Source of the DNA: an uncultured Carnobacteriaceae bacterium
GTDB taxonomy: Bacteria > Bacillota > Bacilli > Lactobacillales > Aerococcaceae
NCBI GenBank assembly: GCA_938039195.1
Contig: CALHVK010000109.1
Span: 1-16,160 of the forward strand
Reading direction: 5' to 3'
Length of the DNA: 16,160 nt
Shown here: piece by piece, positions 5,165-13,501 of the stretch
How positions within the stretch are numbered: the stretch's first letter is position 1
Layout of the letters: every line of letters starts with the position of its first letter
The notes under the pieces: generated by a model
What the model was told of the DNA's origin: nothing
Database searches by the model: none
Seen by the model: only the letters and a program-made list of their open reading frames with translations
Made by a program: the position numbers and the translations under genes

Positions 5165-7159
5165 ATGTTTGATAAAACCGATCAACTAGCAGTGAATACG
5201 ATTCGTACATTGAGTATGGATGCCATTCAAGCTGCAAATTCAGGACACCCTGGTCTTCCAATGGGTGCAGCCCCTATGGCCTATGTACTTTGGTCTAAAT
5301 ATTTAAAAGTAAACCCAAAACGTTCTAATTGGGTGGATCGCGATCGCTTTGTATTATCAGCAGGTCATGGATCTGCAATGTTATATGCTTTATTACATTT
5401 ATCAGGATATGACTTATCGATTGAAGATGTGAAGAACTTCCGCCAACTTGGAAGTAAAACACCTGGACACCCAGAAGTACATGATACGGATGGGGTAGAT
5501 GCAACAACGGGTCCTCTTGGACAAGGGTTTGCAAATGCGGTTGGGATGGCTATGGCTGAAGCGCATCTTGCTGCAAAATTCAATCGTGAAGGCTACCCAG
5601 TCGTTGACCACCACACTTATGTATTATGTGGTGACGGGGACTTAATGGAAGGTATTTCTTACGAAGCAGCCTCTCTTGCAGGAACATTGAAATTAAACAA
5701 ATTAATCGTGTTATATGATTCAAACGATATCTGTTTAGATGGTCCTTTAAATAAAGTGTTCACTGAAGATGTGAAGAAACGCTTCAAAGGATTAGGTTGG
5801 AACTATATTCATGTTGAAGATGGAAATGATTTAGACGAAATCGCTGAAGCTATCGAAGAAGCACAATGCCAAAAAGAAAAACCAACGATTATCGAAGTAA
5901 AAACTGTTATTGGTTACGGTGCTCCAAACCAAGGAACAAATAAAGTTCACGGGGCTCCTTTAGGACCTGACGGCATTGCAGAAGCAAAAGCAAACTACGG
6001 ATGGGAATATGGTCCATTTGAAGTGCCTGAAGAAGTACAACATCGTTTCGATAAATTATTAGTGCAAACTGGTGAAAATGACTATAACGAATGGAAAACT
6101 TTATTCGAAGGCTATCAACAAGCTTATCCAGAACTTGCAAAAGAATTCGAAGACAGCTTTGCAGAAAAGATTCATGTAGACTTGAAAGAAGTATTACCTT
6201 CATATGAATTTGGTAGCCCAGCAATGGCTTCTCGTGTGACAAGTCAAGCTGCAATTCAAGAATTAGGAAAACATATCCCATTCTTCTGGGGGGGATCTGC
6301 GGACCTTTCTTCATCAAACAACACAATGAACAAAGCAGATACAGACTTCTCACATGAAAATTACGCTGGAAGAAATATCTGGTTTGGGGTTCGTGAATTT
6401 GCGATGGGTGCAGCCATGAACGGTATGCTCCTACATGGTGGTAATCGTGTTTATGGCGGTACATTCTTCGTATTCGCAGATTACTTAAAAGCAGCAATGC
6501 GTGTTGCGGCAATCTCTCATTTACCAGCAATTTATGTGTATACACATGATTCAATCGCGGTAGGGGAAGACGGACCAACGCATGAACCAATCGAACAATT
6601 AGCAGCGTTCCGTGCGACTCCAAACTTAAATGTGATTCGTCCTGCTGATGGAAATGAAGTATCTGCTGCATGGAAAGTAGCTGTAGAAGCAAAAGACCGT
6701 CCAACAGTACTCGTTTTCTCACGTCAAAACTTACCAGTTCTTGAACATTCAAAAGAATTAGCTTATGAAGGTGTGAAACGTGGGGCATATGTGGTTAGCC
6801 CACAAAAATGCGATACTCCAGAAGGTATCTTGATTGCAACAGGTTCTGAAGTGGCTCTTGCCATCGAAGCGCAAAAAGTTCTTGCTGAAGAAGGAATTGA
6901 TGTGTCTGTTGTTTCAATGCCATCGATGAACCTATTCGAAGAACAACCAAAAGAGTACCGTGAAGCAGTATTACCAAGTGATGTTCGTAAACGTGTAGCC
7001 GTTGAAATGGGCGCAAGTTTCGGATGGGGACAATACGTTGGTCTTGATGGAGCTACTGTTACAATCGACCGCTTCGGTTTATCTGGTAACGGAAATAAAG
7101 TAATGGAAACATTAGGATTCACTGTAGAAAATGTAGTGAATACATTTAAATCTTTATAA
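5165..7159 (+). CDS. tkt: transketolase
   Basis: Transketolase is a thiamine diphosphate enzyme that moves two-carbon units between sugar phosphates in the pentose phosphate pathway. The 664-residue protein is full length. Substrate and cofactor histidines appear as SGHPG (His28) and AGHGSAML (His68). The ThDP/metal motif GDGDLMEG lies at 156-163 with the matching Asn187 in YDSND. The catalytic Glu411 is in VREFAMG, followed by the pyrimidine-domain motif THDSIAVGEDGPTHEP. A strong ribosome binding site AAGGAGTG (5152-5159) fixes the start. It is a single-gene unit with its own promoter and terminator. Together with the phosphoketolase at 13502 it controls the fate of pentose and hexose phosphates. 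The long open frames on the opposite strand are shadows. Confidence 0.97.
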   Translation: MFDKTDQLAVNTIRTLSMDAIQAANSGHPGLPMGAAPMAYVLWSKYLKVNPKRSNWVDRDRFVLSAGHGSAMLYALLHLSGYDLSIEDVKNFRQLGSKTPGHPEVHDTDGVDATTGPLGQGFANAVGMAMAEAHLAAKFNREGYPVVDHHTYVLCGDGDLMEGISYEAASLAGTLKLNKLIVLYDSNDICLDGPLNKVFTEDVKKRFKGLGWNYIHVEDGNDLDEIAEAIEEAQCQKEKPTIIEVKTVIGYGAPNQGTNKVHGAPLGPDGIAEAKANYGWEYGPFEVPEEVQHRFDKLLVQTGENDYNEWKTLFEGYQQAYPELAKEFEDSFAEKIHVDLKEVLPSYEFGSPAMASRVTSQAAIQELGKHIPFFWGGSADLSSSNNTMNKADTDFSHENYAGRNIWFGVREFAMGAAMNGMLLHGGNRVYGGTFFVFADYLKAAMRVAAISHLPAIYVYTHDSIAVGEDGPTHEPIEQLAAFRATPNLNVIRPADGNEVSAAWKVAVEAKDRPTVLVFSRQNLPVLEHSKELAYEGVKRGAYVVSPQKCDTPEGILIATGSEVALAIEAQKVLAEEGIDVSVVSMPSMNLFEEQPKEYREAVLPSDVRKRVAVEMGASFGWGQYVGLDGATVTIDRFGLSGNGNKVMETLGFTVENVVNTFKSL

Positions 7160-7176
7160 AAATAGGTTAAAATAAG

Positions 7177-7222
7177 AGATTGAAGGTCTGGTTCTATCAG
7201 GCTTTCAATCTTTTTTTGTTTT
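7177..7222 (+). terminator. intrinsic terminator after tkt
   Basis: A 14-bp stem (AGATTGAAGGTCTG, 7177-7190, with CAGGCTTTCAATCT, 7198-7211, two wobbles) is followed by seven T residues and then more T. Confidence 0.85.
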
Positions 7223-7233
7223 TAGGAGAATGT

Positions 7234-7281
7234 ATGAAAGAATTAAAACAGGCATTTACAATTAGTTTACCTATCTGTTAA
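7234..7281 (+). pseudogene. 15-codon ORF, possible 5' remnant of a permease gene (AzlC-like)
   Basis: A good ribosome binding site (TAGGAGAA, 7223-7230) precedes ATG 7234, which encodes MKELKQAFTISLPIC and then stops at TAA 7279-7281. A charged start followed by a segment ending LPIC resembles the beginning of AzlC-type branched-chain amino acid exporters, which usually continue with a hydrophobic LGY-like stretch. From memory only, this suggests that the rest of such a gene was deleted. No similarity is visible downstream. A functional micropeptide or chance is also possible. It lies between the tkt terminator and the ymdB promoter. Confidence 0.35.
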
Positions 7282-7332
7282 TGGAATGACCTAGTCTAGA
7301 GTTGTATCTAGGTATTTTCTAGCCTTGTTTTA

Positions 7333-7341
7333 TGGTAAAAT
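7333..7341 (+). promoter_or_regulatory. extended -10 promoter of the ymdB-mutS-mutL-msrB operon
   Basis: TGGTAAAAT is an extended -10 (TGn plus TAAAAT, 7336-7341) 33 bp before ymdB. No convincing -35 is seen at the usual distance. A weak CCTAG/CTAGG inverted repeat (7290-7312) lies just upstream. It is the only visible promoter for the four-gene operon. Confidence 0.55.
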
Positions 7342-7373
7342 AGAGCTACATTGATTTAGAAAGAGGCACTCTT

Positions 7374-8171
7374 ATGAAATTATTATTTGTTGGCGATGTT
7401 GTTGGTTCTCTTGGAAGAGAGATGGTCGCACAATATGTTCCAAAATTAAAGAAAAAATATAAACCACAAATCACCGTGATTAATGGGGAAAATGCTGCCC
7501 ATGGAAAAGGAATTACGGAGAAGATTTATAAAGAGTTATTGCAGGCTGGTGCAGACGTTGTAACGCTTGGGAATCATGCCTTTGATAACAAAGCGATTTT
7601 TGATTTCATAGAAGATGCCACAAAAATGGTACGACCGCTGAACTATCCAACAGGCGTTCCAGGAAAAGGAATCGTATATGTAAAATGTAACGATAAAGAA
7701 GTGGCCGTCATTAACTTACAAGGCCGCATCTTTATGAATGCATTGGACGATCCGTTTGCCAAAATCACTGAGGCAGTTGAAGAAGCTAGAAAGAGAACAC
7801 CGATTATCTTTGTCGACTTCCATGCCGAAGTAACGAGTGAGAAACAAGCCTTGTCTTGGTACTTGGATGGAAAAGTATCTGCTGTCGTTGGAACACATAC
7901 GCATGTACCTACAAACGACGCACGCGTTCTTCCACAAGGGACAGCCTTTCTCTGTGATGTGGGGATGACCGGTCCGTATAACGGAATTCTCGGAATGGAG
8001 CGCGATATTATTATTACGAAATTCCTCAACCAATTACCGGCACGATTTGAAGTGGCCGAAGACGATGAAGGCCAGCTCAGTGCTTGTTTAATTGATATTG
8101 ATGATAAAACGGGGAAGGCGAAATCGATTCAACCGATTCGCATTACTCCAGATGCACCATTTTTTGAATAA
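7374..8171 (+). CDS. ymdB: YmdB-family metallophosphoesterase (cyclic-nucleotide phosphodiesterase)
   Basis: Members of this family (TIGR00282) hydrolyse 2',3'-cyclic nucleotides with a two-metal centre. In Bacillus YmdB affects motility, biofilm formation and RNA turnover. The protein has 265 residues, the usual length. All metal ligands are present: Asp8 (FVGDVVG), Glu39-Asn40 (NGEN), Asn67-His68 (TLGNHAFDN), His150 (VDFHAE), and His175 and His177 (GTHTHVP). The start is supported by AGAAAGAGG at 7358-7366. It is first in an operon with mutS, 23 bp upstream of it. In many Firmicutes ymdB follows the RNase Y gene rny, which is not seen here. The family call is firm; the physiological role in this organism is inferred. 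Confidence 0.93.
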   Translation: MKLLFVGDVVGSLGREMVAQYVPKLKKKYKPQITVINGENAAHGKGITEKIYKELLQAGADVVTLGNHAFDNKAIFDFIEDATKMVRPLNYPTGVPGKGIVYVKCNDKEVAVINLQGRIFMNALDDPFAKITEAVEEARKRTPIIFVDFHAEVTSEKQALSWYLDGKVSAVVGTHTHVPTNDARVLPQGTAFLCDVGMTGPYNGILGMERDIIITKFLNQLPARFEVAEDDEGQLSACLIDIDDKTGKAKSIQPIRITPDAPFFE

Positions 8172-8194
8172 AAAGATTAGAAAGAGAGTCAGAA

Positions 8195-10750
8195 ATGCCA
8201 CAAAAAACGAAACACACACCGATGATGCAACAGTATTTTTCGATTAAAGAAAAGTATCCGGATTGCTTATTGTTCTATCGACTAGGTGATTTCTATGAAT
8301 TGTTTTATGATGATGCGATTGAAGCAGCACGACTTCTCGAAATTACACTAACCAGTCGAAATAAAAATGCAGAGGACCCAATTCCAATGTGTGGGGTTCC
8401 TCATCATGCCGCAAAAGAATATATTAAAACGCTGATTGAACTTGGAAAGAAAGTAGCCATTTGTGAGCAGTTGGAAGATCCTAAGCTGACAAAGGGAATG
8501 GTGAAACGAGACGTTGTTCAAGTCTTGACGCCAGGAACGTATACAGAATACCAAGCGCAAAATCAAAACCATTATTTAGTGTCGATTTTACCGCTTGTTG
8601 GGAAACGATTCGCACTTTCGTATGTGGATGTGTCCACAGGGGAATTGAAAGTGACACAACTTGCGAACTTAGAAGAAGTGCGTAGCGAATGCTCAAGCTT
8701 GATGTGTCGTGAAGTCGTTCTTGTAGAAAGCGATGTGACAGAAGAACTTCGCCATCTCTTTACAAGCATGCAAATCTTGATTTCAACGATTGAAAAAGAC
8801 CAAATTGATAGAGAAGACTGCGCAGACTTAGTCTCAGAATTAGAAGATGAGGCATCTATTCGATGCGTACAAAATCTATTAAGCTACTTGAAACTCACTC
8901 AAAAGAGAAGCTTCTCGCACTTACAAAAGGCCCAAGCGTACCAAAGTGAATTCTATCTAGCGATGAATTACGAAACAAAGCGTAACTTAGAGTTAACAAC
9001 AACTATTCGTGCCAACCAAAAACATGGCTCGCTGTTCTGGTTTTTAGATGAGACACAAACAGCCATGGGTGGACGACTCCTTAAACAATGGCTTGAAAAA
9101 CCACTTGTATTAGAAGGAGCGATTCAAAAACGCCATGCGCTTGTGGAAACATTGAACCAACATTACTTTGAACGTACAGACTTTATTGAAACATTGAAAC
9201 GTGTGTACGACTTAGAACGTATTGTTGGGAAAGTGTCATTTGGAACTGCCAATGCGCGTGACCTCTTACAACTCAAACAAACACTTGGACAAGTGCCAAT
9301 CTTTAAATCGATTGTCGATAGCTTGGACTCCAAGGAATGGAGTGAACTTGGAGAAAACTTATTCGACATTCCGGAGTTATACGATTTAATCGACCGTGCC
9401 ATCGATGAGGATGCACCTCTGACGATTTCAGATGGAAATATTATCCGTTCAGGCTACAACGCTACTTTGGATACGTACCGGGATACGATGAAACATGGAA
9501 AAGAATGGATTGCACAACTCCAACAACAAGAACGTGAGCAAACAGGAATCAGTTCATTGAAGATTAGTTTCAATAAGGTGTTTGGATACTATATCGAAGT
9601 GACCAAATCAAATCTATCAAAACTTGATAGCAGTCGTTATGAGCGTAAACAAACGCTGGCGAATGCGGAACGTTTTATTACGCCTGAATTAAAAGAAAAA
9701 GAAACGCTGATTTTAGAAGCGGAAGAAAAATCAAGTGCTCTTGAATATCAATTATTCGTAGAAGTGCGTGAACAGGTGAAACACTATACCGCCCAGTTAC
9801 AAGAATTGGCAAAAACAGTCGCAACTATCGACGTCTTACAAGCCTTTAGTGTGGTGAGCGAACGTTATCACTTAGTGAAGCCTACCATTTCGATGAAGAA
9901 TCGTAGACTTTGGATTGAGGATGGGCGCCATCCGGTCGTTGAAAAGGTCATGGGACAATCAACGTATGTGCCAAATAGCATTTCAATGAGTCCAGAAGAA
10001 CACATTCTTCTTATTACAGGGCCAAATATGTCTGGTAAATCAACGTACATGAGACAGTTAGCACTCTGCGTCATCCTAGCGCAAATCGGATGTTTTGTAC
10101 CTGCCAAGAGTGCAACGATTCCAGTCTTCACGAAAATCTTTACCCGTATTGGGGCAGCCGATGATTTAATTTCTGGCCAAAGTACGTTCATGGTAGAGAT
10201 GATGGAGACAAACCACGCCTTACGTAACGCAGACGAAACAAGCTTGTTATTGTTTGACGAAATCGGACGTGGAACGGCTACGTATGATGGAATGGCGCTT
10301 GCGGAAGCGATCATCACGTATATTCATGAGCATTTAACAGCCAAAGTATTATTCTCAACGCACTATCACGAGTTAACACGACTCAGTGAGAAATATGCAG
10401 ATTTACGAAATGTGCATGTAGGAGCCGTTGAAGAAAATGGCGAAGTGGTCTTCTTGCATAAAGTATTAGAAGGACCTGCCGATAAGAGCTACGGAATTCA
10501 TGTAGCCAAACTTGCTGGACTTCCAAGCGAGCTATTAAAAAATGCGAGTACGATTTTAAATCATTTAGAAGCAAAAGGGGCCGCGAATGAAAATAGTACT
10601 TTTGTGGAACAAGTATCGCTCTTTGAAGAAGAAACAGAAAGCATGCCTGAATGGGTTCACGAGCTTAAAGGATTAAACTTAATGAGTATGACGCCAATGG
10701 ATGCAATGAACATCTTGTATAAATGGCAACAAATGGAAAAGGGTGAGTAG
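8195..10750 (+). CDS. mutS: DNA mismatch repair protein MutS
   Basis: MutS recognises mismatches and small loops in newly replicated DNA and recruits MutL. The 851-residue protein is full length. The N-terminal mismatch-binding domain carries the Phe-X-Glu signature at 33-35 (GDFYELF), followed by connector, lever and clamp domains. The C-terminal ATPase has Walker A GPNMSGKST at 609-617, Walker B LLLFDEIGRGT with Asp688-Glu689, and the STHYHEL segment. The ribosome binding site is modest (AAAGAGAG, 8181-8188). It is separated from ymdB by 23 bp and from mutL by 3 bp, so translation of mutS and mutL is probably coupled. Confidence 0.98.
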   Translation: MPQKTKHTPMMQQYFSIKEKYPDCLLFYRLGDFYELFYDDAIEAARLLEITLTSRNKNAEDPIPMCGVPHHAAKEYIKTLIELGKKVAICEQLEDPKLTKGMVKRDVVQVLTPGTYTEYQAQNQNHYLVSILPLVGKRFALSYVDVSTGELKVTQLANLEEVRSECSSLMCREVVLVESDVTEELRHLFTSMQILISTIEKDQIDREDCADLVSELEDEASIRCVQNLLSYLKLTQKRSFSHLQKAQAYQSEFYLAMNYETKRNLELTTTIRANQKHGSLFWFLDETQTAMGGRLLKQWLEKPLVLEGAIQKRHALVETLNQHYFERTDFIETLKRVYDLERIVGKVSFGTANARDLLQLKQTLGQVPIFKSIVDSLDSKEWSELGENLFDIPELYDLIDRAIDEDAPLTISDGNIIRSGYNATLDTYRDTMKHGKEWIAQLQQQEREQTGISSLKISFNKVFGYYIEVTKSNLSKLDSSRYERKQTLANAERFITPELKEKETLILEAEEKSSALEYQLFVEVREQVKHYTAQLQELAKTVATIDVLQAFSVVSERYHLVKPTISMKNRRLWIEDGRHPVVEKVMGQSTYVPNSISMSPEEHILLITGPNMSGKSTYMRQLALCVILAQIGCFVPAKSATIPVFTKIFTRIGAADDLISGQSTFMVEMMETNHALRNADETSLLLFDEIGRGTATYDGMALAEAIITYIHEHLTAKVLFSTHYHELTRLSEKYADLRNVHVGAVEENGEVVFLHKVLEGPADKSYGIHVAKLAGLPSELLKNASTILNHLEAKGAANENSTFVEQVSLFEEETESMPEWVHELKGLNLMSMTPMDAMNILYKWQQMEKGE

Positions 10751-10753
10751 TGT

Positions 10754-12664
10754 ATGGGAACAATTAAAGAATTAAGTACATTACTGACAAACCAAATTGC
10801 AGCAGGGGAAGTCATCGAACGGCCTTCTTCTGTGGTGAAAGAATTACTCGAAAATGCGATTGATGCTAAGAGTACGCGTATCGAGATTGAAATCGAAGAG
10901 AGTGGACTTCGCAAAATTCGCATTCAAGATAATGGAATCGGGATGACGAAAGAGGACGCTCGTATGTCGATTAAACGTCATACAACGAGTAAACTCTATT
11001 CGCCGGAACAACTCTTTCGAATTCGTACACTCGGGTTCCGTGGTGAAGCCTTGGCGAGTATTACAGCTGTATCGAAAGTGACGCTAACGACTTCAACAGG
11101 AGAAGATAGCGGTGTAGAGTTAAAGATTGAGTCTGGTGAAATCAAAGAAGAGAAGACCGTTCCGCCATTAAAAGGAACGACTTTCCTTGTTGAAGATTTG
11201 TTTTATAACACACCAGCCCGGTTGAAATTCGTTCGTACCTTGCAAACGGAATTAGCGCATATTACCGATGTGGTGAGTAAGGCGTCTCTTAGTCACCCAG
11301 AAATTGCCTTTGTGTTAAAAAATGATGGCAATCTGTTGTTACAAACCTCTGGGAAAGGGGATTTGCTGCAAGCAGTCGCTGGAAATATTGGACCCGTAAA
11401 TGCGCGTAAGATGTTACCATTTTATGGGGAAGACGAAGATTTCAAAGTATCTGGATATACGTCTCTGCCAGAACTTACAAGGTCGAACCGCAATTACTTA
11501 TCGATTTTCATTAATGGACGCCCAATCCGCAATATGGCGATTGCTAAGGCCATTACATTAGGATACGGCTCGACATTGATGGTGGGACGATTCCCAATTA
11601 CAATTATTTCGATTGAAATGGATGTGCAACTTGTCGATGTGAACGTCCATCCAACGAAACAAGAAGTGCGAATCAGTAAAGAGCAAGAACTCTCACAAGT
11701 GATTCAAAAGGCGATTAGAGAGGCGATACAGGGCGTACAACGCATTCCTGAATCGATTGAAGACTTGTCCTTCAAACGTAAAGTTGATCGCGTAGAGGCT
11801 CCAAAACCAGTCCAACAAACATTGGAGTGGCAATTGAAGACACCAGTTGTGGAGTCTAGTCACATAGAAACGCCTTCGTTTACTGAAAAGGTAAGAGAAG
11901 AAGTCGAAGTTCTATCAAACGATGATGCGCCTTCTAAAGCAAGTCACACCGTTGAACCGGTCGTTCAAGAAGAATTCGTGGATAGCCATGATGACCATGC
12001 AGACTATTTGAAATTGGCGGAGAAAATCGACTCTCAACCATTCGAAAAAGAATTCCCAGAATTACATTATTTTGGACAAATGCATGGAACTTACTTATTT
12101 GCACAAAACGAAAAAGGCTTATATATGATTGACCAACATGCCGCTCAAGAACGAATCAAGTATGAGCAGTTCAAGGTGGAGATTGGTCAAGTAGGCCGTG
12201 TCAGTCAACCATTAATGGTCCCAATTTTGCTAGAGTTCTCGAAGAAGGACAGCGTGAAGTTGGAAGAACGATTATCTCTTGTGGAGGAATTTGGAATCGA
12301 GATGGAGCCATTTGGGCAAAATACGTTCCAAATTCAATCGCATCCAGCGTGGATTAAGAAGGGACAAGAAAAGGCGATTATCGAAGAAATTATCGACTTT
12401 ATCTTGGCCGACGAGAAGATTACGGTTGCCAAATTAAGAGAAGCGACAGCCATTATGATGAGCTGTAAAGGCTCGATTAAGGCAAACCACCACTTAAGTG
12501 AATGGGAAGCACGTCAGTTATTAGTTGATTTAGCCAAATGTAACAATCCTTATAACTGTCCGCACGGAAGACCCGTACTCGTTCATTTAACGAATAAGGA
12601 CTTGGAACATCTCTTCAAGAGAATTCAAGATCCACATCAGTCAAAACGACAACAATTTGAATAG
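10754..12664 (+). CDS. mutL: DNA mismatch repair protein MutL (endonuclease type)
   Basis: MutL links MutS to strand incision. The 636-residue protein has an N-terminal GHKL ATPase: NQIAAGEVIERP, catalytic Glu30 in VVKELLENAIDA, DNGIGM, and TLGFRGEAL. A variable linker at about 340-430 is followed by a C-terminal dimerisation and nuclease domain. The metal-binding endonuclease motif DQHAAQERIKYE (460-471) and CPHGRP (602-607) are intact, as expected for bacteria lacking MutH and Dam-directed repair. The start lies 3 bp after mutS. Its ribosome binding site AAGGGTGAG lies inside the mutS end, which suggests coupling. Confidence 0.98.
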   Translation: MGTIKELSTLLTNQIAAGEVIERPSSVVKELLENAIDAKSTRIEIEIEESGLRKIRIQDNGIGMTKEDARMSIKRHTTSKLYSPEQLFRIRTLGFRGEALASITAVSKVTLTTSTGEDSGVELKIESGEIKEEKTVPPLKGTTFLVEDLFYNTPARLKFVRTLQTELAHITDVVSKASLSHPEIAFVLKNDGNLLLQTSGKGDLLQAVAGNIGPVNARKMLPFYGEDEDFKVSGYTSLPELTRSNRNYLSIFINGRPIRNMAIAKAITLGYGSTLMVGRFPITIISIEMDVQLVDVNVHPTKQEVRISKEQELSQVIQKAIREAIQGVQRIPESIEDLSFKRKVDRVEAPKPVQQTLEWQLKTPVVESSHIETPSFTEKVREEVEVLSNDDAPSKASHTVEPVVQEEFVDSHDDHADYLKLAEKIDSQPFEKEFPELHYFGQMHGTYLFAQNEKGLYMIDQHAAQERIKYEQFKVEIGQVGRVSQPLMVPILLEFSKKDSVKLEERLSLVEEFGIEMEPFGQNTFQIQSHPAWIKKGQEKAIIEEIIDFILADEKITVAKLREATAIMMSCKGSIKANHHLSEWEARQLLVDLAKCNNPYNCPHGRPVLVHLTNKDLEHLFKRIQDPHQSKRQQFE

Positions 12665-12675
12665 GAGAAACCACG

Positions 12676-13110
12676 ATGGAGTTTTCAAAAGAAGAACTAA
12701 AAAAACGTTTAACAGAAATTCAATATGAAGTGACTCAAAATGAAGCCACTGAGCGACCATTTTCTGGAGAATATGATGATTTCTATGAAGAAGGAATTTA
12801 TGTCGATATTGTCAGCGGGGAACCACTCTTCAGTTCAAAAGATAAGTTTGATGCAGGTTGCGGCTGGCCATCATTTTCAAAACCAATTGAAAATACAACG
12901 CTAACAGAAAAAGAAGATTACAAATTAAACCGTAAGCGAACAGAAGTGAGAAGTGGTCAAGCAGATTCGCATTTAGGACACGTCTTTGAAGATGGCCCAA
13001 AAGAATTAGGTGGACTACGTTATTGCATCAATTCTGCATCTCTTCGTTTCATCCCAGTGGCTGAGCTGGAAGAAGAGGGATACGGAGAATTTCTACAATA
13101 TTTTCAATAA
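12676..13110 (+). CDS. msrB: peptide methionine (R)-S-oxide reductase MsrB
   Basis: MsrB reduces methionine-R-sulfoxide in oxidised proteins, using thioredoxin. The 144-residue protein has the full SelR fold: FSGEYDDFYEEG, GCGWPSF with Cys62 as the probable resolving cysteine, SHLGHVF with His99 and His102, and the catalytic Cys117 in RYCINSASLRF. The two CxxC zinc-binding pairs of many MsrB proteins are absent, so it is the zinc-free subtype. The ribosome binding site TAGGAGA overlaps the mutL stop, 11 bp before the start. It is therefore probably co-transcribed with mutSL and ends the operon. MsrA is not fused or adjacent. Confidence 0.95.
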   Translation: MEFSKEELKKRLTEIQYEVTQNEATERPFSGEYDDFYEEGIYVDIVSGEPLFSSKDKFDAGCGWPSFSKPIENTTLTEKEDYKLNRKRTEVRSGQADSHLGHVFEDGPKELGGLRYCINSASLRFIPVAELEEEGYGEFLQYFQ

Positions 13111-13138
13111 AAATCTGTACAAGCCTTATTGAGATAGA

Positions 13139-13168
13139 AAAACCGAGGAATTCCGCCTCGGTTTTTTT
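13139..13168 (+). terminator. intrinsic terminator of the ymdB-mutSL-msrB operon
   Basis: AAAACCGAGG (13139-13148) and CCTCGGTTTT (13156-13165) form a 10-bp stem with a 7-nt loop, followed by a T-run to 13168. The A-run in front could make it active in both directions. Confidence 0.88.
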
Positions 13169-13198
13169 GATCCTATCTGACTTTTTATGAACGATTTA

Positions 13199-13228
13199 TT
13201 GCGGAATGAACATAAAAAATGGTAAAAT
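13199..13228 (+). promoter_or_regulatory. distal promoter candidate (P1) upstream of xfp
   Basis: TTGCGG (13199-13204) and TAAAAT (13223-13228) are spaced by 18 bp with an extended TGG directly before the -10. Transcription from here would give a leader of about 265 nt before xfp, containing the inverted repeats described below. Confidence 0.5.
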
Positions 13229-13233
13229 GGAAT

Positions 13234-13264
13234 ACTCGATGTTGAAAATGATCAAAAATCGAGT
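13234..13264. repeat. 7-bp inverted repeat at the start of the P1 transcript
   Basis: ACTCGAT (13234-13240) pairs with ATCGAGT (13258-13264) around a 17-nt A-rich loop. It lies at the expected start of the P1 transcript, so it could be an operator or a 5' stabilising hairpin. Its function is unknown. Confidence 0.4.
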
Positions 13265-13295
13265 TGAAATAGTCAAATAAATGTGGTTATGAACG

Positions 13296-13324
13296 TTTCA
13301 GAGTCATTATAAAACGGTCTGAAA
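13296..13324. repeat. inverted repeat in the xfp upstream region
   Basis: TTTCAGA (13296-13302) and TCTGAAA (13318-13324) are exact inverted repeats with a 15-bp gap, flanked by CG on the left and ACG on the right. The arms are about two helical turns apart centre to centre, a spacing common for dimeric regulators. It ends 63 bp upstream of the proximal xfp -35. A short palindrome, GGAATATTTCC, follows at 13328-13338. Confidence 0.4.
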
Positions 13325-13387
13325 ACGGGAATATTTCCTAAAGAAAATAGAAAACGAGTAATAATGTGAAGGTTTACATGATTTTTC

Positions 13388-13416
13388 TTGACAGCCGTAT
13401 ATGGGTATGGTAAATA
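13388..13416 (+). promoter_or_regulatory. proximal promoter (P2) of xfp
   Basis: A perfect TTGACA (13388-13393) and TAAATA (13411-13416) are spaced by 17 bp, with TGG before the -10. Transcription would begin near 13423, about 80 nt before the xfp start. This strong promoter fits the highly biased codon use of xfp. Confidence 0.75.
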
Positions 13417-13501
13417 CTTGACGGTTAAAAAAGGAAGGATTTTTGAATCACCGTTTCGAATTTCTTTAGATACCAAAAACAAGAAGGGAAGACAAACACA
13501 C

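Noticed and set aside
5907..6788. A 293-codon open frame on the minus strand
   Set aside because: It lies wholly inside transketolase, whose protein motifs are unmistakable. The composition (Leu/His/Gln-rich) is typical of an antisense shadow, and there is no ribosome binding site.
13288..13301. Candidate cre box TGAACGTTTCA upstream of xfp
   Set aside because: It is nearly palindromic, but only two bases separate TG from CG instead of four, so it does not fit the cre spacing.
13388..13501. N-terminal extension of phosphoketolase from TTG 13388
   Set aside because: The TTG is part of the TTGACA -35 hexamer, the added 38 residues are not family-like, and ATG 13502 gives the normal phosphoketolase start.
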